This document shows, one piece after another, positions 27,609 to 36,524 of a stretch of DNA of 61,877 nt. This DNA is from Allobrachymonas chironomi DSM 19884. Lineage in GTDB: Bacteria; Pseudomonadota; Gammaproteobacteria; Burkholderiales; Burkholderiaceae_C. The stretch is from contig NZ_KB894775.1 in the NCBI RefSeq assembly GCF_000374625.1, forward strand, positions 1-61,877. The letters run 5' to 3'. The notes beneath the pieces were generated by a model. That model searched no databases, was not told the DNA's origin, and saw only the letters and a program-made list of their open reading frames with translations. How positions within the stretch are numbered: position 1 is the first letter of the stretch; each line of letters starts with the position of its first letter. The position numbers and the translations under genes were made by a program.

Positions 27609-28481
27609 TTACACCCGGTCGGTAGACTTGCCGCCAAACAGGCCGCGCGGCATGAAGAAAAGCACCAGCAGGATCAGGATGAAGGGAATCGCATCCTTGT
27701 AGGCCGAGGAAATGTAGCCGGCACCCATGGATTCGAGCACGCCGACCAGCAGACCGCTGATCACGGCACCCAGGCCATTGCCCAGGCCGCCCACCACGGC
27801 AGCGACAAAGCCCTTCAGGCCCAGCATGATGCCCACGTCATAGGAGGTCATGGTCACCGGCGTCAGCAGGATGCCACCCAGTGCGCCCAGCGCCGCCGAC
27901 AGGCCGAAGCTGATGAACAGCACCTTGCTGGTGTTGATGCCCACCAGCTGCGCCGCCGTCTGGTTGAACGAGGTGGCCAGCATGGCCTTGCCCGACAGCG
28001 TGCGGCTGAAGAAGTACCACAGCGCCGCCACCACGATGGCGGTCACCCCCAGCACCCACAGGCTTTGCGGCTGGATCGCGGCACCGAAAAGAATGATCGG
28101 GGTTTCACCCGAAAACGCCGGCAGGCTGAAAGTACTCTTGCCCAGCCAGACCTGGATCAGGCCGCGGATGAACAGCGAGGCACCAATGGTGATGATGATC
28201 AGGGTCACGGTTTCGGCACCCTTGACCGGCTCGATGGTGAGCTTTTCCATCAGGATGCCGACCACGGCGGGAATCAGGATCGCCAGCATGAAGGCGATCG
28301 GCATCGGCAGGCCGGTCTGGCTGAAATAGACGGCCAGCATGCCGCCCAGCATGATGAATTCGCCCTGGGCGAAGTTGATCACGTTGCTGGAGTTGTAAAT
28401 CAGGGTAAAGCCGAGAGCGGCCAGGGCATAGGTCGATCCGACCGTGATGCCCGAAAAAAGGAATTGCAGAAACTCTGCCAT
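27609..28481 (-). CDS. livH: Branched-chain amino acid ABC transporter permease LivH
   Basis: A 290-residue permease with about eight hydrophobic segments. Typical blocks are GSTYALAALGFTLIYNSSNVINFAQGEF at the start, split over the first helix and loop, and NGLGAVISGLLVGVLES near the C-terminus. It pairs with LivM. It is separated from livK by 218 bp holding a hairpin, which may lower its expression relative to the binding protein. Confidence 0.95.
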   Translation of the reverse strand: MAEFLQFLFSGITVGSTYALAALGFTLIYNSSNVINFAQGEFIMLGGMLAVYFSQTGLPMPIAFMLAILIPAVVGILMEKLTIEPVKGAETVTLIIITIGASLFIRGLIQVWLGKSTFSLPAFSGETPIILFGAAIQPQSLWVLGVTAIVVAALWYFFSRTLSGKAMLATSFNQTAAQLVGINTSKVLFISFGLSAALGALGGILLTPVTMTSYDVGIMLGLKGFVAAVVGGLGNGLGAVISGLLVGVLESMGAGYISSAYKDAIPFILILLVLFFMPRGLFGGKSTDRV

Positions 28482-28633
28482 GGTAGGTACTCCCTGGTGT
28501 CAGATGAACTGGTGGCGTACGGTGCTGCTGACCGGGCCAGCCAGTGCGGCGGTGCTTGTTCTGGTGTATGCGCCGGAGCGGCGCTGGCCGCGTGACAATG
28601 CAACCGGAGGGGTGGGAACGATCGGGATGGGCA

Positions 28634-28655
28634 GGCTGCCGGCGCACCGGCAGCC
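28634..28655 (-). other. Strong intercistronic hairpin between livK and livH
   Basis: GGCTGCCGG (28634-28642) pairs perfectly with CCGGCAGCC (28647-28655) across a 4-base loop. There is no T-run. It lies 45 nt after the livK stop and is a good candidate for an RNA-stabilising or attenuating structure that keeps binding-protein mRNA above permease mRNA. The rest of the 218-bp gap shows nothing recognisable. Confidence 0.5.
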
Positions 28656-28699
28656 GGGGGAGCCGCCGGGTCAGGCTGACACCGGCAGGCTACAGGGCA

Positions 28700-29941
28700 T
28701 TACGGGACCAGCGTCCACTTGCCGTCCTTCACCTCCAGCATGTTGAAGGCGTGCATGTCCAGGCCGTTGTGGTCGGTCGGGGACATGTTGAAGATGCCGC
28801 TGGTACCGACCAGGCCCTTGGTGCTCTCGATGGCATCGCGCACTTTTTCCTTGTCGGTGCTGCCGGCGCGCTTGATCGCGTCCACGGCAATCATCAGGCC
28901 GTCATAGGCGTAGCCGCCAAAGGCTGAGGTGTCCTGGCTCCAGCGGGCACGATAGGCGTTGTTGTAGGCCTCGACCACCGGCTTCTGCGGATCGTCTGCC
29001 TTCAGCGCGGTCGGATCCAGCTGCGGGGAAGCCGGCATGCGCACGCCGTTGGCCGCATCACCGGCCAGCTGCAGGAAGGCATTGGAAGACACGCCATGCG
29101 ACTGGTACAGCGGCAGCTGGATGTCCAGCTGGCGATAGTTCTTGGTTGCCACGGCCGGGCCCTGACCCATGCCGAAGATGAACACGGCCTGCACACCCGC
29201 CGTGTTCTTGATCTTGGTGAGCTGGGCGCTCATGTCGGTGTCCTTGGGGCCATAGGTTTCGTTGGCCAGGATCTCCATGCCCATCTTGCCGGCCACGCCT
29301 TCGGTTTCCTTCTTGCCGGACTGACCGAAGCCGCTGGTCTCGGACAGCAGGCCGATTTTGGTGATGCCGTTCTTCTTCATGTCGTCGAAGACCTTTTCGG
29401 CCGCCATGCGGTCGGTCTGCGGCGTCTTGAACATCCACTTCTTGACCGGCTCGGTGACCACCACGGCACCAGCCAGGGAAATCATCGGCACACCGGCCTT
29501 GTCGACCAGCGGAGCCATCGCCATGGTGGAACCGGTGGTGGTACCGCCCACGATCAGATCGACCTTGTCATCCTCGATCAGGCGCTTGCCGAAGCTGTTG
29601 GCCTTGTTGGCATCGCCGCCGTCGTCATAGTGCACCAGCTGCAGCTGGCGGCCCAGCACGCCGCCCTGCTTGTTGATGTCTTCCACGTACATCTGCAGCG
29701 TCTTCAGTTCCGGGTCACCCAGGAAGGAAGCGGGACCGGTGACGGACAGCACGCTGCCGATCTTGATCGGACCGGTGGCACTGGCCGTGGCACCGGATGC
29801 GCCGCTGGCTGCAGCGCCGGCATCGCCGGAGCTCTTGGAGTTGCAGGCCGTGAGCATGGTGGCAGCGCCAGCCAGCATGACGGCGCTCACAGCCAGGGAA
29901 GTGCCTGCTTTCAGGCTGGGGATGGCGAATTTCATGTTCAT
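28700..29941 (-). CDS. livK: Branched-chain amino acid substrate-binding lipoprotein
   Basis: A 413-residue periplasmic-binding-protein type I family member. It has a lipoprotein signal peptide with lipobox LTAC and acceptor C33, so it is probably anchored by lipid rather than free. A Ser/Gly/Ala linker (33-65) precedes the binding domain, which opens PIKIGSVLSVTGPASFLGDP, the usual ligand-site start. The start at 29941 follows GGAGGAG; an ATG two codons later is also possible. It heads the leftward livKHMGF operon. True ligand specificity (Leu/Ile/Val versus aromatic or other acids) cannot be fixed by sequence. Confidence 0.92.
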   Translation of the reverse strand: MNMKFAIPSLKAGTSLAVSAVMLAGAATMLTACNSKSSGDAGAAASGASGATASATGPIKIGSVLSVTGPASFLGDPELKTLQMYVEDINKQGGVLGRQLQLVHYDDGGDANKANSFGKRLIEDDKVDLIVGGTTTGSTMAMAPLVDKAGVPMISLAGAVVVTEPVKKWMFKTPQTDRMAAEKVFDDMKKNGITKIGLLSETSGFGQSGKKETEGVAGKMGMEILANETYGPKDTDMSAQLTKIKNTAGVQAVFIFGMGQGPAVATKNYRQLDIQLPLYQSHGVSSNAFLQLAGDAANGVRMPASPQLDPTALKADDPQKPVVEAYNNAYRARWSQDTSAFGGYAYDGLMIAVDAIKRAGSTDKEKVRDAIESTKGLVGTSGIFNMSPTDHNGLDMHAFNMLEVKDGKWTLVP

Positions 29942-30090
29942 GTGGTGACTCCTCCGTTCGTGGTTGCACATGGTGTCGATACAGCAGGTCCGGGCAGTGT
30001 TCTGCCGGTGGTGTCGGACCCGGGTGCGTCATGCACAGGCAACCAGACGGAACAGTCTTGGTCGTGCTACACATGGTCACATCGAGGCGG

Positions 30091-30118
30091 ATTATAGGTA
30101 TCGTTTTTTGAGAGCAAC
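30091..30118 (-). promoter_or_regulatory. Probable livK promoter
   Basis: Read leftward, a perfect TATAAT (complement of 30091-30096) lies about 150 nt before the livK start. A -35-like TTGCTC is 15 bp upstream, or TGTTGC 17 bp upstream. The 430-bp gap between livK and the iclR-type gene (29942-30371) holds no other recognisable feature apart from regulatory DNA; AT-richness peaks at 30080-30170. Confidence 0.45.
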
Positions 30119-30371
30119 ACTAGGGTTTACGATGGGTGGAATTGATTTTGTATGGAGTAAAAATGCGAACCTCCTCCATCAGAATCATGAAGTTACGCTC
30201 GCTCACGCAGTCCGGAACAGCCTCTGCAGGCCACCGGAAAGCGGCCAAAATCCCCTTTTTACGACACTCGTCCATACCCCTTTTCAACAGCATGTATCAG
30301 ATCCACCCAAGCGCCGGTCAGCCCGGCCCGGTCGCACGGCCACTCCCCTTCCGCTTCGGGAGCAAGCCATC

Positions 30372-31178
30372 ATGAGCACACTGGAAAAAGACAGCCGCAG
30401 CGGCGTGCAATCGCTCGAAACCGGCATGTCGGTCGTCCGCGTGCTGGTCAACAGCCAGGGGCCGATGATGCTGCGTGACATCGCCCAGCAGGCCGACATG
30501 CCGCCGGCCAAGGCACACCGCTATCTGGTCAGCCTGATCCGCGCCGGCCTGGTGATGCAGGATCCGGCCAGTTCGCACTACGACCTGGGGCCGTTTGCGC
30601 TCAGCATCGGCATGGCGGCAGTCAACCGGATCGATCGCATCCGGCTCGGCCTTCAGGCGATTGCCGCCCTGCGCAACAGCATCAACGAAACCACCGCCCT
30701 GGCGGTCTGGGCCAGCGGCGGCCCGGTGATCGTGCGCTGGGAGCGGCCGCGCCGGCCGATTACCGTCAACGTGGTCACCGGCGTACAGGTCGATCTGCTC
30801 AGCAGCGCCAGCGGCCTGGTATTTGCGGCCTGGCTGCCGGAGTCCCAGGTGCTGCCGCTGCTGCAGGAAGAGCTGCGCCGCCAGCCGGCCGATGCGCCGC
30901 AGCGCAGCCTGGCCGAGGTACGCGAACAGCTGGCGCACATCCGCCAGCAAGGTGCCGTCAGCGTGCGCGAGAACTACTTTGCCAGTGGCGTACAGGCACT
31001 GGGCGCGCCCGTTTTCAATTTCCGCAACGAAATCACCATGGCGCTGGTGGTGGTCGGCATTGCCGGCATGAGCGATCTGGGCAAAGACAGCGCGGCCATG
31101 CAGGCACTACAGCAGGCAGCCCGGACCCTGTCGGCGCAGCTGGGCTCCACGCACTACGGATCGCCGGCTATCAACTGA
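30372..31178 (+). CDS. IclR-family transcriptional regulator
   Basis: A 268-residue regulator. The N-terminal winged helix (about residues 15-75, GMSVVRVLVNSQGPMMLRDIAQQADMP split over helix 1 and 2, then KAHRYLVSLIRAGLV as recognition helix) is followed by an IclR effector domain with RIRLGLQAIAALRNSINETTALAVW and the C-terminal block FNFRNEITMALVVVG. The start MSTLEKDSRSG at 30372 gives the family length; longer readings have no support. It is divergent from livK, so control of the liv operon is plausible but unproven. The ligand is unknown. Confidence 0.9.
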   Translation: MSTLEKDSRSGVQSLETGMSVVRVLVNSQGPMMLRDIAQQADMPPAKAHRYLVSLIRAGLVMQDPASSHYDLGPFALSIGMAAVNRIDRIRLGLQAIAALRNSINETTALAVWASGGPVIVRWERPRRPITVNVVTGVQVDLLSSASGLVFAAWLPESQVLPLLQEELRRQPADAPQRSLAEVREQLAHIRQQGAVSVRENYFASGVQALGAPVFNFRNEITMALVVVGIAGMSDLGKDSAAMQALQQAARTLSAQLGSTHYGSPAIN

Positions 31179-31206
31179 CATTTTCCTGACGCTATATCGC
31201 ACTATA

Positions 31207-31236
31207 TTCCTGGGGCGACCCGCCATTTTCTATAAT
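31207..31236 (+). promoter_or_regulatory. Probable paaX promoter
   Basis: TATAAT at 31231-31236 lies 34 bp before the paaX start codon; a weak -35 (TTCCTG, 31207-31212) is 18 bp upstream. Confidence 0.4.
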
Positions 31237-31270
31237 GCGCGATTGACTTGATACTCACGCGGTACCCCGC

Positions 31271-32242
31271 ATGCCTGCCACTCTCGCCCAAGCCCATATC
31301 GATGCGTTCTGCCAACAAAGCCGTGTGCGCGCCGGTTCCGTCATCATTTCCGTATTCGGTGATGCCGTGTATCCGCGCGGCGGCCGCATCTGGCTGGGCA
31401 GCCTGATCCGCCTGCTGCAACCGCTGGGCATCAGCGAGCGCCTGATCCGCACCTCGGTCTTCCGGCTGGTGCAGGAAGGCTGGCTGCGCACCGAAGCACA
31501 TGGCCGCAAGGCCGACTACCTGCTGACAGCCGCCGGCCAGCAGCGCATCGAGGATGCAGCCCGCCACATCTACGCCTCCAGCCCGCCGGTGTGGGACCGC
31601 CGCTGGCGCCTGATACTGACGGTAGGCGATGTCACGGCACGCGAACGCGAGTTGCTGCGCCGTGCCATGTTCTGGCAGGGTTTCGGCCAGTTGGGCGGCG
31701 ACTGTTTCATCCACCCGAGCGCCGATCTGGCCGCGGCCTCCGATGCCCTGCTGACCGATGGCCTGGGTGAGCTGCTGCACAAGCTGATGCCGCTACTGGC
31801 GGTGGAAAACCATTTCGGCAATTCGGCGCGTGACGTGGACATGATTCTGCACGCCTGGAATCTGGAGCAGCTGGGTGCCTCCTACACGGCCTTTGTCGAG
31901 CGCTACCGCCCGCTGCTGGAGGCGCTGCGCCACCAGGCTGGCGATACCCTGGGCAACGAACACGCCTTCCTGCTGCGCACGCTGATCATCCACGAATACC
32001 GCCGCCTGCTGCTGCGTGATCCGGAACTGCCAGCCGAGCTGCTGCCGCATGACTGGCCGGGCAACGAGGCGCGCATCATGTGCCGCGAGTTCTACCGCCG
32101 CCTGCTGCCGGCATCCGAGCGCCATCTGGACAGCCACCTGCAGTGCGCCAATGGCGATGTGCCGGCTGCCCGGGAACTGCTGCACCAGCGTTTCCAGGCC
32201 GAAGACCCGTTTGCCGATCTGCCCCTGCCCGGCAACCACTGA
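31271..32242 (+). CDS. paaX: PaaX-family phenylacetic-acid operon repressor
   Basis: A 323-residue GntR-like regulator of the PaaX family. The N-terminal helix-turn-helix (residues ~15-85: SVIISVFGDAVYPRGG and SERLIRTSVFRLVQEGWL) and the PaaX-type central and C-terminal domains (WLRTEAHGRKADYLLT, LPAELLPHDWPG) are clear. In E. coli PaaX represses phenylacetate catabolism and is released by phenylacetyl-CoA. No paa gene is in this window, so the target lies elsewhere or the regulator is repurposed. It follows the iclR-type gene by 92 bp and has its own promoter-like sequence. Confidence 0.88.
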   Translation: MPATLAQAHIDAFCQQSRVRAGSVIISVFGDAVYPRGGRIWLGSLIRLLQPLGISERLIRTSVFRLVQEGWLRTEAHGRKADYLLTAAGQQRIEDAARHIYASSPPVWDRRWRLILTVGDVTARERELLRRAMFWQGFGQLGGDCFIHPSADLAAASDALLTDGLGELLHKLMPLLAVENHFGNSARDVDMILHAWNLEQLGASYTAFVERYRPLLEALRHQAGDTLGNEHAFLLRTLIIHEYRRLLLRDPELPAELLPHDWPGNEARIMCREFYRRLLPASERHLDSHLQCANGDVPAARELLHQRFQAEDPFADLPLPGNH

Positions 32243-32257
32243 AGCCGGCAAGCGGCA

Positions 32258-33034
32258 TCAGGGCTGTTCCGCCAGCGGGCGCAGCACCTTGACCCAGCGC
32301 CCGGCCGGCAGGCCCCAGCGATTCTGGATGTCCAGCGCGCGGGCCTCCAGCAGCGCGCGCTCGAAACGCAGTGGCGTGCGCTGTGCCAGCACCACGGTAT
32401 TGCCCTCGCGCGTGGGCTTGAAGGCCCACACCGCCGCCGGACCGAAAGCCTCGGCGATGCGCGTCAGGCTGTCTTCGTAGCTGCTGTCGCGGCCAAACAG
32501 GTTCACCGTCATGCAGCCTTCGGGCGTCAGCAGCGCGCGGCAGTCGCGGTAGAAGTCGGGATCGTCCAGCACGGGAGCGGCGGCCTCCTCGTCGTACAGG
32601 TCGACCTGCAGCGCGTCGATGGCGCCCTGCCACTCGGGCTGGCGGATTTCCTCACCGGCATCGCCCAGCATCACATTGAGCTTCTCGTTGTTGTCGGGCA
32701 GGCGGAACCACTGGCGACAGGCCATGTAGACCTGCGGGTTGAATTCGATGCACGAAGTCAGCATGCCCAGCTTGCCGTAGGTGAAACGCGTCAGGCTGCC
32801 GGCGCCCAGACCCAGCTGCATGGCGTGGCGCTCGGGTACGCTGTCGGGCTCGACAAACAGCAGCCAGGCCATCATGCGCTGGATATATTCCAGTTCCAGC
32901 TTGAGCGGATCCTTCAGCCGCATCGCGCCCTGCACCCATTCGGTGCCCAGGTGCAGGTAGCGGCAGCTGCCATCTTCGGAGAAATTCACTTCGGGCCAGA
33001 AGGGCTCGGGCTGGGAGGGGGATTGCTTGGACAT
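32258..33034 (-). CDS. Spermidine synthase-like (aminopropyltransferase/methyltransferase fold) protein
   Basis: A 258-residue protein with the spermidine synthase Rossmann fold: AMQLGLGAGSLTRFTY as the nucleotide-binding loop (usually GGGDG in true SpeE), EFNPQVYMACRQWF as the acidic-helix segment, and DALQVDLYDEEAAAP as the D-containing loop. The classical GGGDG and the polyamine-binding residues are altered, so it may be a methyltransferase-like member rather than a true polyamine synthase. No signal or membrane segment. It is the last gene of the leftward lolC/E-lolD-tatD-glycosylase operon, 33 nt after the glycosylase gene. Confidence 0.8.
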   Translation of the reverse strand: MSKQSPSQPEPFWPEVNFSEDGSCRYLHLGTEWVQGAMRLKDPLKLELEYIQRMMAWLLFVEPDSVPERHAMQLGLGAGSLTRFTYGKLGMLTSCIEFNPQVYMACRQWFRLPDNNEKLNVMLGDAGEEIRQPEWQGAIDALQVDLYDEEAAAPVLDDPDFYRDCRALLTPEGCMTVNLFGRDSSYEDSLTRIAEAFGPAAVWAFKPTREGNTVVLAQRTPLRFERALLEARALDIQNRWGLPAGRWVKVLRPLAEQP

Positions 33035-33067
33035 GCGGCATTGTAGAACGCCGCCGGCGCGCAGGCA

Positions 33068-33562
33068 TCAGGCCAGGCCGTGCGCCTCCAGCACCTCGCG
33101 CCAGGCCTGCAGCTTGCGCTCGAAGCTCCAGCTGGCGTTGGCCGGGCTGGTAGACGGCAGCCGATACACCGGCAGGCCGAGCGTGCGCGTGTGGCGCTGG
33201 TGCCGCCAGCTCTCGCCACCGTTGTGTGCAATCGCCTGCAACTGCGGGCTGCGCTGTGCCAGCCCGACAAAGTCATTCACCGTGGCATGGCGGATCGCGC
33301 TGTCCAGACTGCCAGTACGCTCGCAGCTGGCATAGACATCCCAGATGCCCAGACCATGCGCCAGCGCCTGCCGGCAACGTTCGGCATAGTCCAGCTCTGG
33401 CAGCGGCAGATTCCACAGGGTGCCCAGAATGCGCCAGAACTGGTTTTGCGGGTGGGCATAGTACTGCTGCAGCTGCAGCGACTTGATGCCGGGGAAACTG
33501 CCCAGCACCAGCAGACGCGTGTCACTGTCACAGACGGGAGCCAGACCGGTCAGCAGGCTCAT
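33068..33562 (-). CDS. DNA-deoxyinosine (hypoxanthine) glycosylase, UDG superfamily
   Basis: A 164-residue protein of the small uracil-DNA glycosylase superfamily, family 6 (HDG) type. Motifs: LLVLGSFPGIKSL (active-site loop), QQYYAHPQNQFWRIL (conserved Asn-containing block), GLGIWDVYASCERTGSLD and LPSTSPANA near the end. Such enzymes excise hypoxanthine from DNA after adenine deamination. It is more often annotated as DNA-deoxyinosine glycosylase. It overlaps tatD by 4 nt (ATGA), so it is translationally coupled. Confidence 0.87.
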   Translation of the reverse strand: MSLLTGLAPVCDSDTRLLVLGSFPGIKSLQLQQYYAHPQNQFWRILGTLWNLPLPELDYAERCRQALAHGLGIWDVYASCERTGSLDSAIRHATVNDFVGLAQRSPQLQAIAHNGGESWRHQRHTRTLGLPVYRLPSTSPANASWSFERKLQAWREVLEAHGLA

Positions 33563-34413
33563 GCCGTGTTTCCGGGCAGCAGTGCCTGCAGGCGTGGCAA
33601 TGCCTGCAGCGTATTTGCCAGCACCTGCGCCTGCAGCTGCGCCAGCGGCTGTTCGCGCAGCCCGGCCAGCACTTGGGCGATGCGCGGGATTTCTTCCGGC
33701 GCATTGCGGCCCTGGCGGCGGCCGGCAGCGCGTTCGGCGGCGGTGGCATAAAGCCAGCTCGGGGCGATATCGGGGGCATCGGTTTCGAGCACGATGGCAT
33801 CGTGCGGCAGTGTGGCTGCCAGGGCGCGCAGGCGCGTGGCGCGCTCGAAGGTCATGGCGCCGCCAAAGCCGAGCCGGCAGTCCAGCCCCAGAAAGGCCTC
33901 GGCCTGCTGCCGGCTGCCGACAAAGGCATGGGCGATGCCGCCGACCGGCGGCAGCTGGCGCAGCGCCTTGAGCACGGCATCAACCGAACGCCGCACATGC
34001 AGCAGCACCGGCAACTGGTGCTGACGCGCCAGCCGCAGCTGTTCGCGCAGCAGCCAGTCCTGGTGGGCGCGCATTTCCGGCGTGCACAGCTCCGGCACGA
34101 AAAAATCCAGCCCGATTTCGCCCACTGCCACCAGCTGCGGATCGTCGCGGGCGGCATCGAGCTGATCGGCCAGTTGCCGCAGCTCGCGTTCGCCCGCCGT
34201 GGGGGCGCACATCGGGTGTATGCCCAGCGCATAGGCATCACCCCAGCTATGCGCCAGCTGCTGCACTTGTGCCACATGCGTGGCATGCGCGTGTACGGCC
34301 GGAATCACGCACAGGGCCACGCCCTGCTGCCGCGCACGCTGGCGCATGGCATCGCGGTCGGCATCGAACTCGGCCGCGTCCAGGTGGCAGTGCGTGTCGA
34401 TCCAGAAACTCAT
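33559..34413 (-). CDS. tatD: TatD-family metal-dependent hydrolase
   Basis: A 284-residue TIM-barrel metallohydrolase. Metal ligands appear as THCHLD at the N-terminus, GEIGLDF, HVRRS and later ETDAPD. TatD-family proteins act as Mg-dependent 3'-5' DNases or related hydrolases in DNA quality control. It sits between lolD and the glycosylase, overlapping both by 4 nt, a compact arrangement. The name tatD refers to family; it is not part of the Tat export system. Confidence 0.92.
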   Translation of the reverse strand: MSFWIDTHCHLDAAEFDADRDAMRQRARQQGVALCVIPAVHAHATHVAQVQQLAHSWGDAYALGIHPMCAPTAGERELRQLADQLDAARDDPQLVAVGEIGLDFFVPELCTPEMRAHQDWLLREQLRLARQHQLPVLLHVRRSVDAVLKALRQLPPVGGIAHAFVGSRQQAEAFLGLDCRLGFGGAMTFERATRLRALAATLPHDAIVLETDAPDIAPSWLYATAAERAAGRRQGRNAPEEIPRIAQVLAGLREQPLAQLQAQVLANTLQALPRLQALLPGNTA

Positions 34414-35129
34414 GCCACGGGCAGCGGCGGGCTCGGATCGACCGCGTGCAGCGGTTGCAGCACGCCTTGCGTCATGCGGAACTGGCGGTCGCAGCGGTTG
34501 GCCAGCTCCTCGTCGTGCGTGACCAGCACAAAGGCGGTGCCCTTGTCGCGGGCCAGCTCCAGCATGCGCTGGAAGACCTGATCGGCCGTGCTGCGGTCCA
34601 GATTGCCGGTGGGCTCGTCGGCCAGCACACAGGCCGGCTGCGTTACCAGCGCACGCGCAATCGCCACCCGCTGGCGTTCGCCGCCCGACAGCTCGGACGG
34701 ACGGTGCTCGGCGCGCTCCGACAGGCCGACCTGAGCCAGCATCTGCAGCGCGTGCTGCTGCGCACTGGCGCGATCCTGGCGGCGGATCCAGAGCGGCATG
34801 GCCACGTTCTGCGCCGCCGTGAATTCGGGCAGCAGGTGGTGGAACTGGTAGACAAAACCGAGGTACTGGTTGCGCAACTCGCCCTGCTTCGCCAGCGAGA
34901 GCTGTGCCAGATCCTGGCCCATGATCTGCACGCTGCCGCTGGTGGGGGCATCCAGTCCGCCCAGCATGTGCAGCAACGTGCTCTTGCCGGAGCCGGAAGC
35001 ACCGACAATCGCCACGGTTTCGCCGGCATGCACGCTCAGGTCGATGCCGCGCAGCACGGTCAGGTCGATATTGCGTCCCTCGTGGAATCGCTTGGTCAGG
35101 CCTTGCGCCTGCAGGACGATATTACTCAT
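34410..35129 (-). CDS. lolD: Lipoprotein-releasing ABC ATPase
   Basis: A 239-residue ABC ATPase that drives release of outer-membrane lipoproteins from the inner membrane to LolA. Walker A GASGSGKS is at 43-50, the Q-loop region carries [16 protein letters not shown] (the QFHHLLPEF block is diagnostic for LolD), the signature is LSGGERQR, and Walker B is [11 protein letters not shown]. The start [11 protein letters not shown] at 35129 overlaps the lolC/E stop by 8 nt. It acts with the LolC/E permease upstream. Confidence 0.96.
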   Translation of the reverse strand: MSNIVLQAQGLTKRFHEGRNIDLTVLRGIDLSVHAGETVAIVGASGSGKSTLLHMLGGLDAPTSGSVQIMGQDLAQLSLAKQGELRNQYLGFVYQFHHLLPEFTAAQNVAMPLWIRRQDRASAQQHALQMLAQVGLSERAEHRPSELSGGERQRVAIARALVTQPACVLADEPTGNLDRSTADQVFQRMLELARDKGTAFVLVTHDEELANRCDRQFRMTQGVLQPLHAVDPSPPLPVA

Positions 35130-36375
35130 AGCGCAGCGCCTCCGCCGGGTTGACACGGCTGGCGCGCCAGCTCGGATACAGGGTGGCCAGGAAGGACAGG
35201 ATCAGCGACACCACCACGATGGGCACGATATCGCTGGCCTGCGGATCGCTCGGCATCTTGCTGATCAGGTAGATATCCTGGGGCAGGAAGCTGGTGTTGA
35301 ACAGGCGCTCGAAGAAGGGCACGATGACATCGATATTCAGCGCCACCGCCAGGCCCAGCGCCAGGCCGGCCAGCGTGCCGATGATGCCGGCCGTGGCGCC
35401 CTGCACCATGAAGATGCGCATGATGCTGCGCGGCGATGCCCCCAGCGTGCGCAGGATGGCGATATCGGCGCGCTTGTCCTGCACGCTCATCACCAGCGTG
35501 CTCACCAGGTTGAAGGCAGCCACCGCCACGATCAGCGTCAGGATGATGAACATCATGCGCTTTTCCACCTGCACGGCGGCAAACCAGCTCTTGTTCTGCT
35601 GCGTCCAGTCACTCACCAGCAACCTGCCCTGGAACAGGCCGGCCAATTGCGCCGATACCTGCTGGGCATCGTTCAGGTCGCGGATCTTCAGGCGCACGCC
35701 CATCGGCCCCTCGAGCTGGTAGACCAGTGCGGCATCCTGCACGTTCAGCATCATCATGCCGTTGTCGTATTCGTAGTGGCCCGATTCGAACGTGCCGCTG
35801 ACGGTCAGCTGCTTCAGCCGAGGCATCACGCCGGCCGGCGTGACGTTGCCGCTGGGCGCGATCATGGTCACCTTGTCGCCGGGCAGCACGCCGAGCGACC
35901 TGGCCAGCTGCACCCCCAGCACGACGTTGAAGCTGCCGGGCGTCAGCGTTTTCAGCGCTGCCGCCTGCTGCTCGCTGATATTGCTGACCTCGTGCTCCAG
36001 GTCCGGCTCGATGCCGCGCACCAGCACGCCACGCATGGTGTCGCCCAGGCTCAGCAGCGACTGGCCGGAGACAAAGGGCGCAGCGCCGATCACTTCGGGG
36101 TTGGTGCGTGCCTGGCGGATCACCGCCTGCACATCCTGCAGACCGGTGGCATCCGGGTTGTACAGCTCGATGTGCGACACCACCCCCAGCATGCGGTCAC
36201 GCACTTCCTTCTGAAAGCCGTTCATGACCGAGAGCACGATGATCAGTGCCGCCACCCCCAGCGCAATGCCGATGATGGAAGCTGCGGAAATAAAGGAAAT
36301 GAACCCGTTGCGTCGGGTGGAGCGGCCGGCGCGGGTGTAACGCCAGCCGATCAGGAGTTCGTAGGGACTTTGCAT
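35122..36375 (-). CDS. LolC/LolE-family lipoprotein-releasing permease
   Basis: A 417-residue FtsX-like permease of the lipoprotein release complex. It starts with the amphipathic [17 protein letters not shown] and one membrane helix ([25 protein letters not shown]), has a large periplasmic domain, and ends with three helices in the FtsX region ([34 protein letters not shown], given in parts). Betaproteobacteria usually have one LolC/E-type gene before lolD, so it may be a LolF-like homodimer; I leave the symbol open. It is divergent from bioA. Confidence 0.92.
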   Translation of the reverse strand: MQSPYELLIGWRYTRAGRSTRRNGFISFISAASIIGIALGVAALIIVLSVMNGFQKEVRDRMLGVVSHIELYNPDATGLQDVQAVIRQARTNPEVIGAAPFVSGQSLLSLGDTMRGVLVRGIEPDLEHEVSNISEQQAAALKTLTPGSFNVVLGVQLARSLGVLPGDKVTMIAPSGNVTPAGVMPRLKQLTVSGTFESGHYEYDNGMMMLNVQDAALVYQLEGPMGVRLKIRDLNDAQQVSAQLAGLFQGRLLVSDWTQQNKSWFAAVQVEKRMMFIILTLIVAVAAFNLVSTLVMSVQDKRADIAILRTLGASPRSIMRIFMVQGATAGIIGTLAGLALGLAVALNIDVIVPFFERLFNTSFLPQDIYLISKMPSDPQASDIVPIVVVSLILSFLATLYPSWRASRVNPAEALRYE

Positions 36376-36524
36376 ATCTCTTGTAGTGACGGGTCTCCCC
36401 GGGCAGCAGCTATTGTGTCATGCCCATTTGCTGCCGCCTGTCAGACACGGTCCCGGGTTGTGACATAACGTGCCCTTGCCCCAAGGCTTACACTGGGAGC
36501 ATGTGTGACTTATGACCGGCCGAC

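Noticed and set aside
36376-36524. BirA operator between the lolC/E gene and bioA
   Set aside because: No TTGTAAACC-type half-sites with proper spacing were found.
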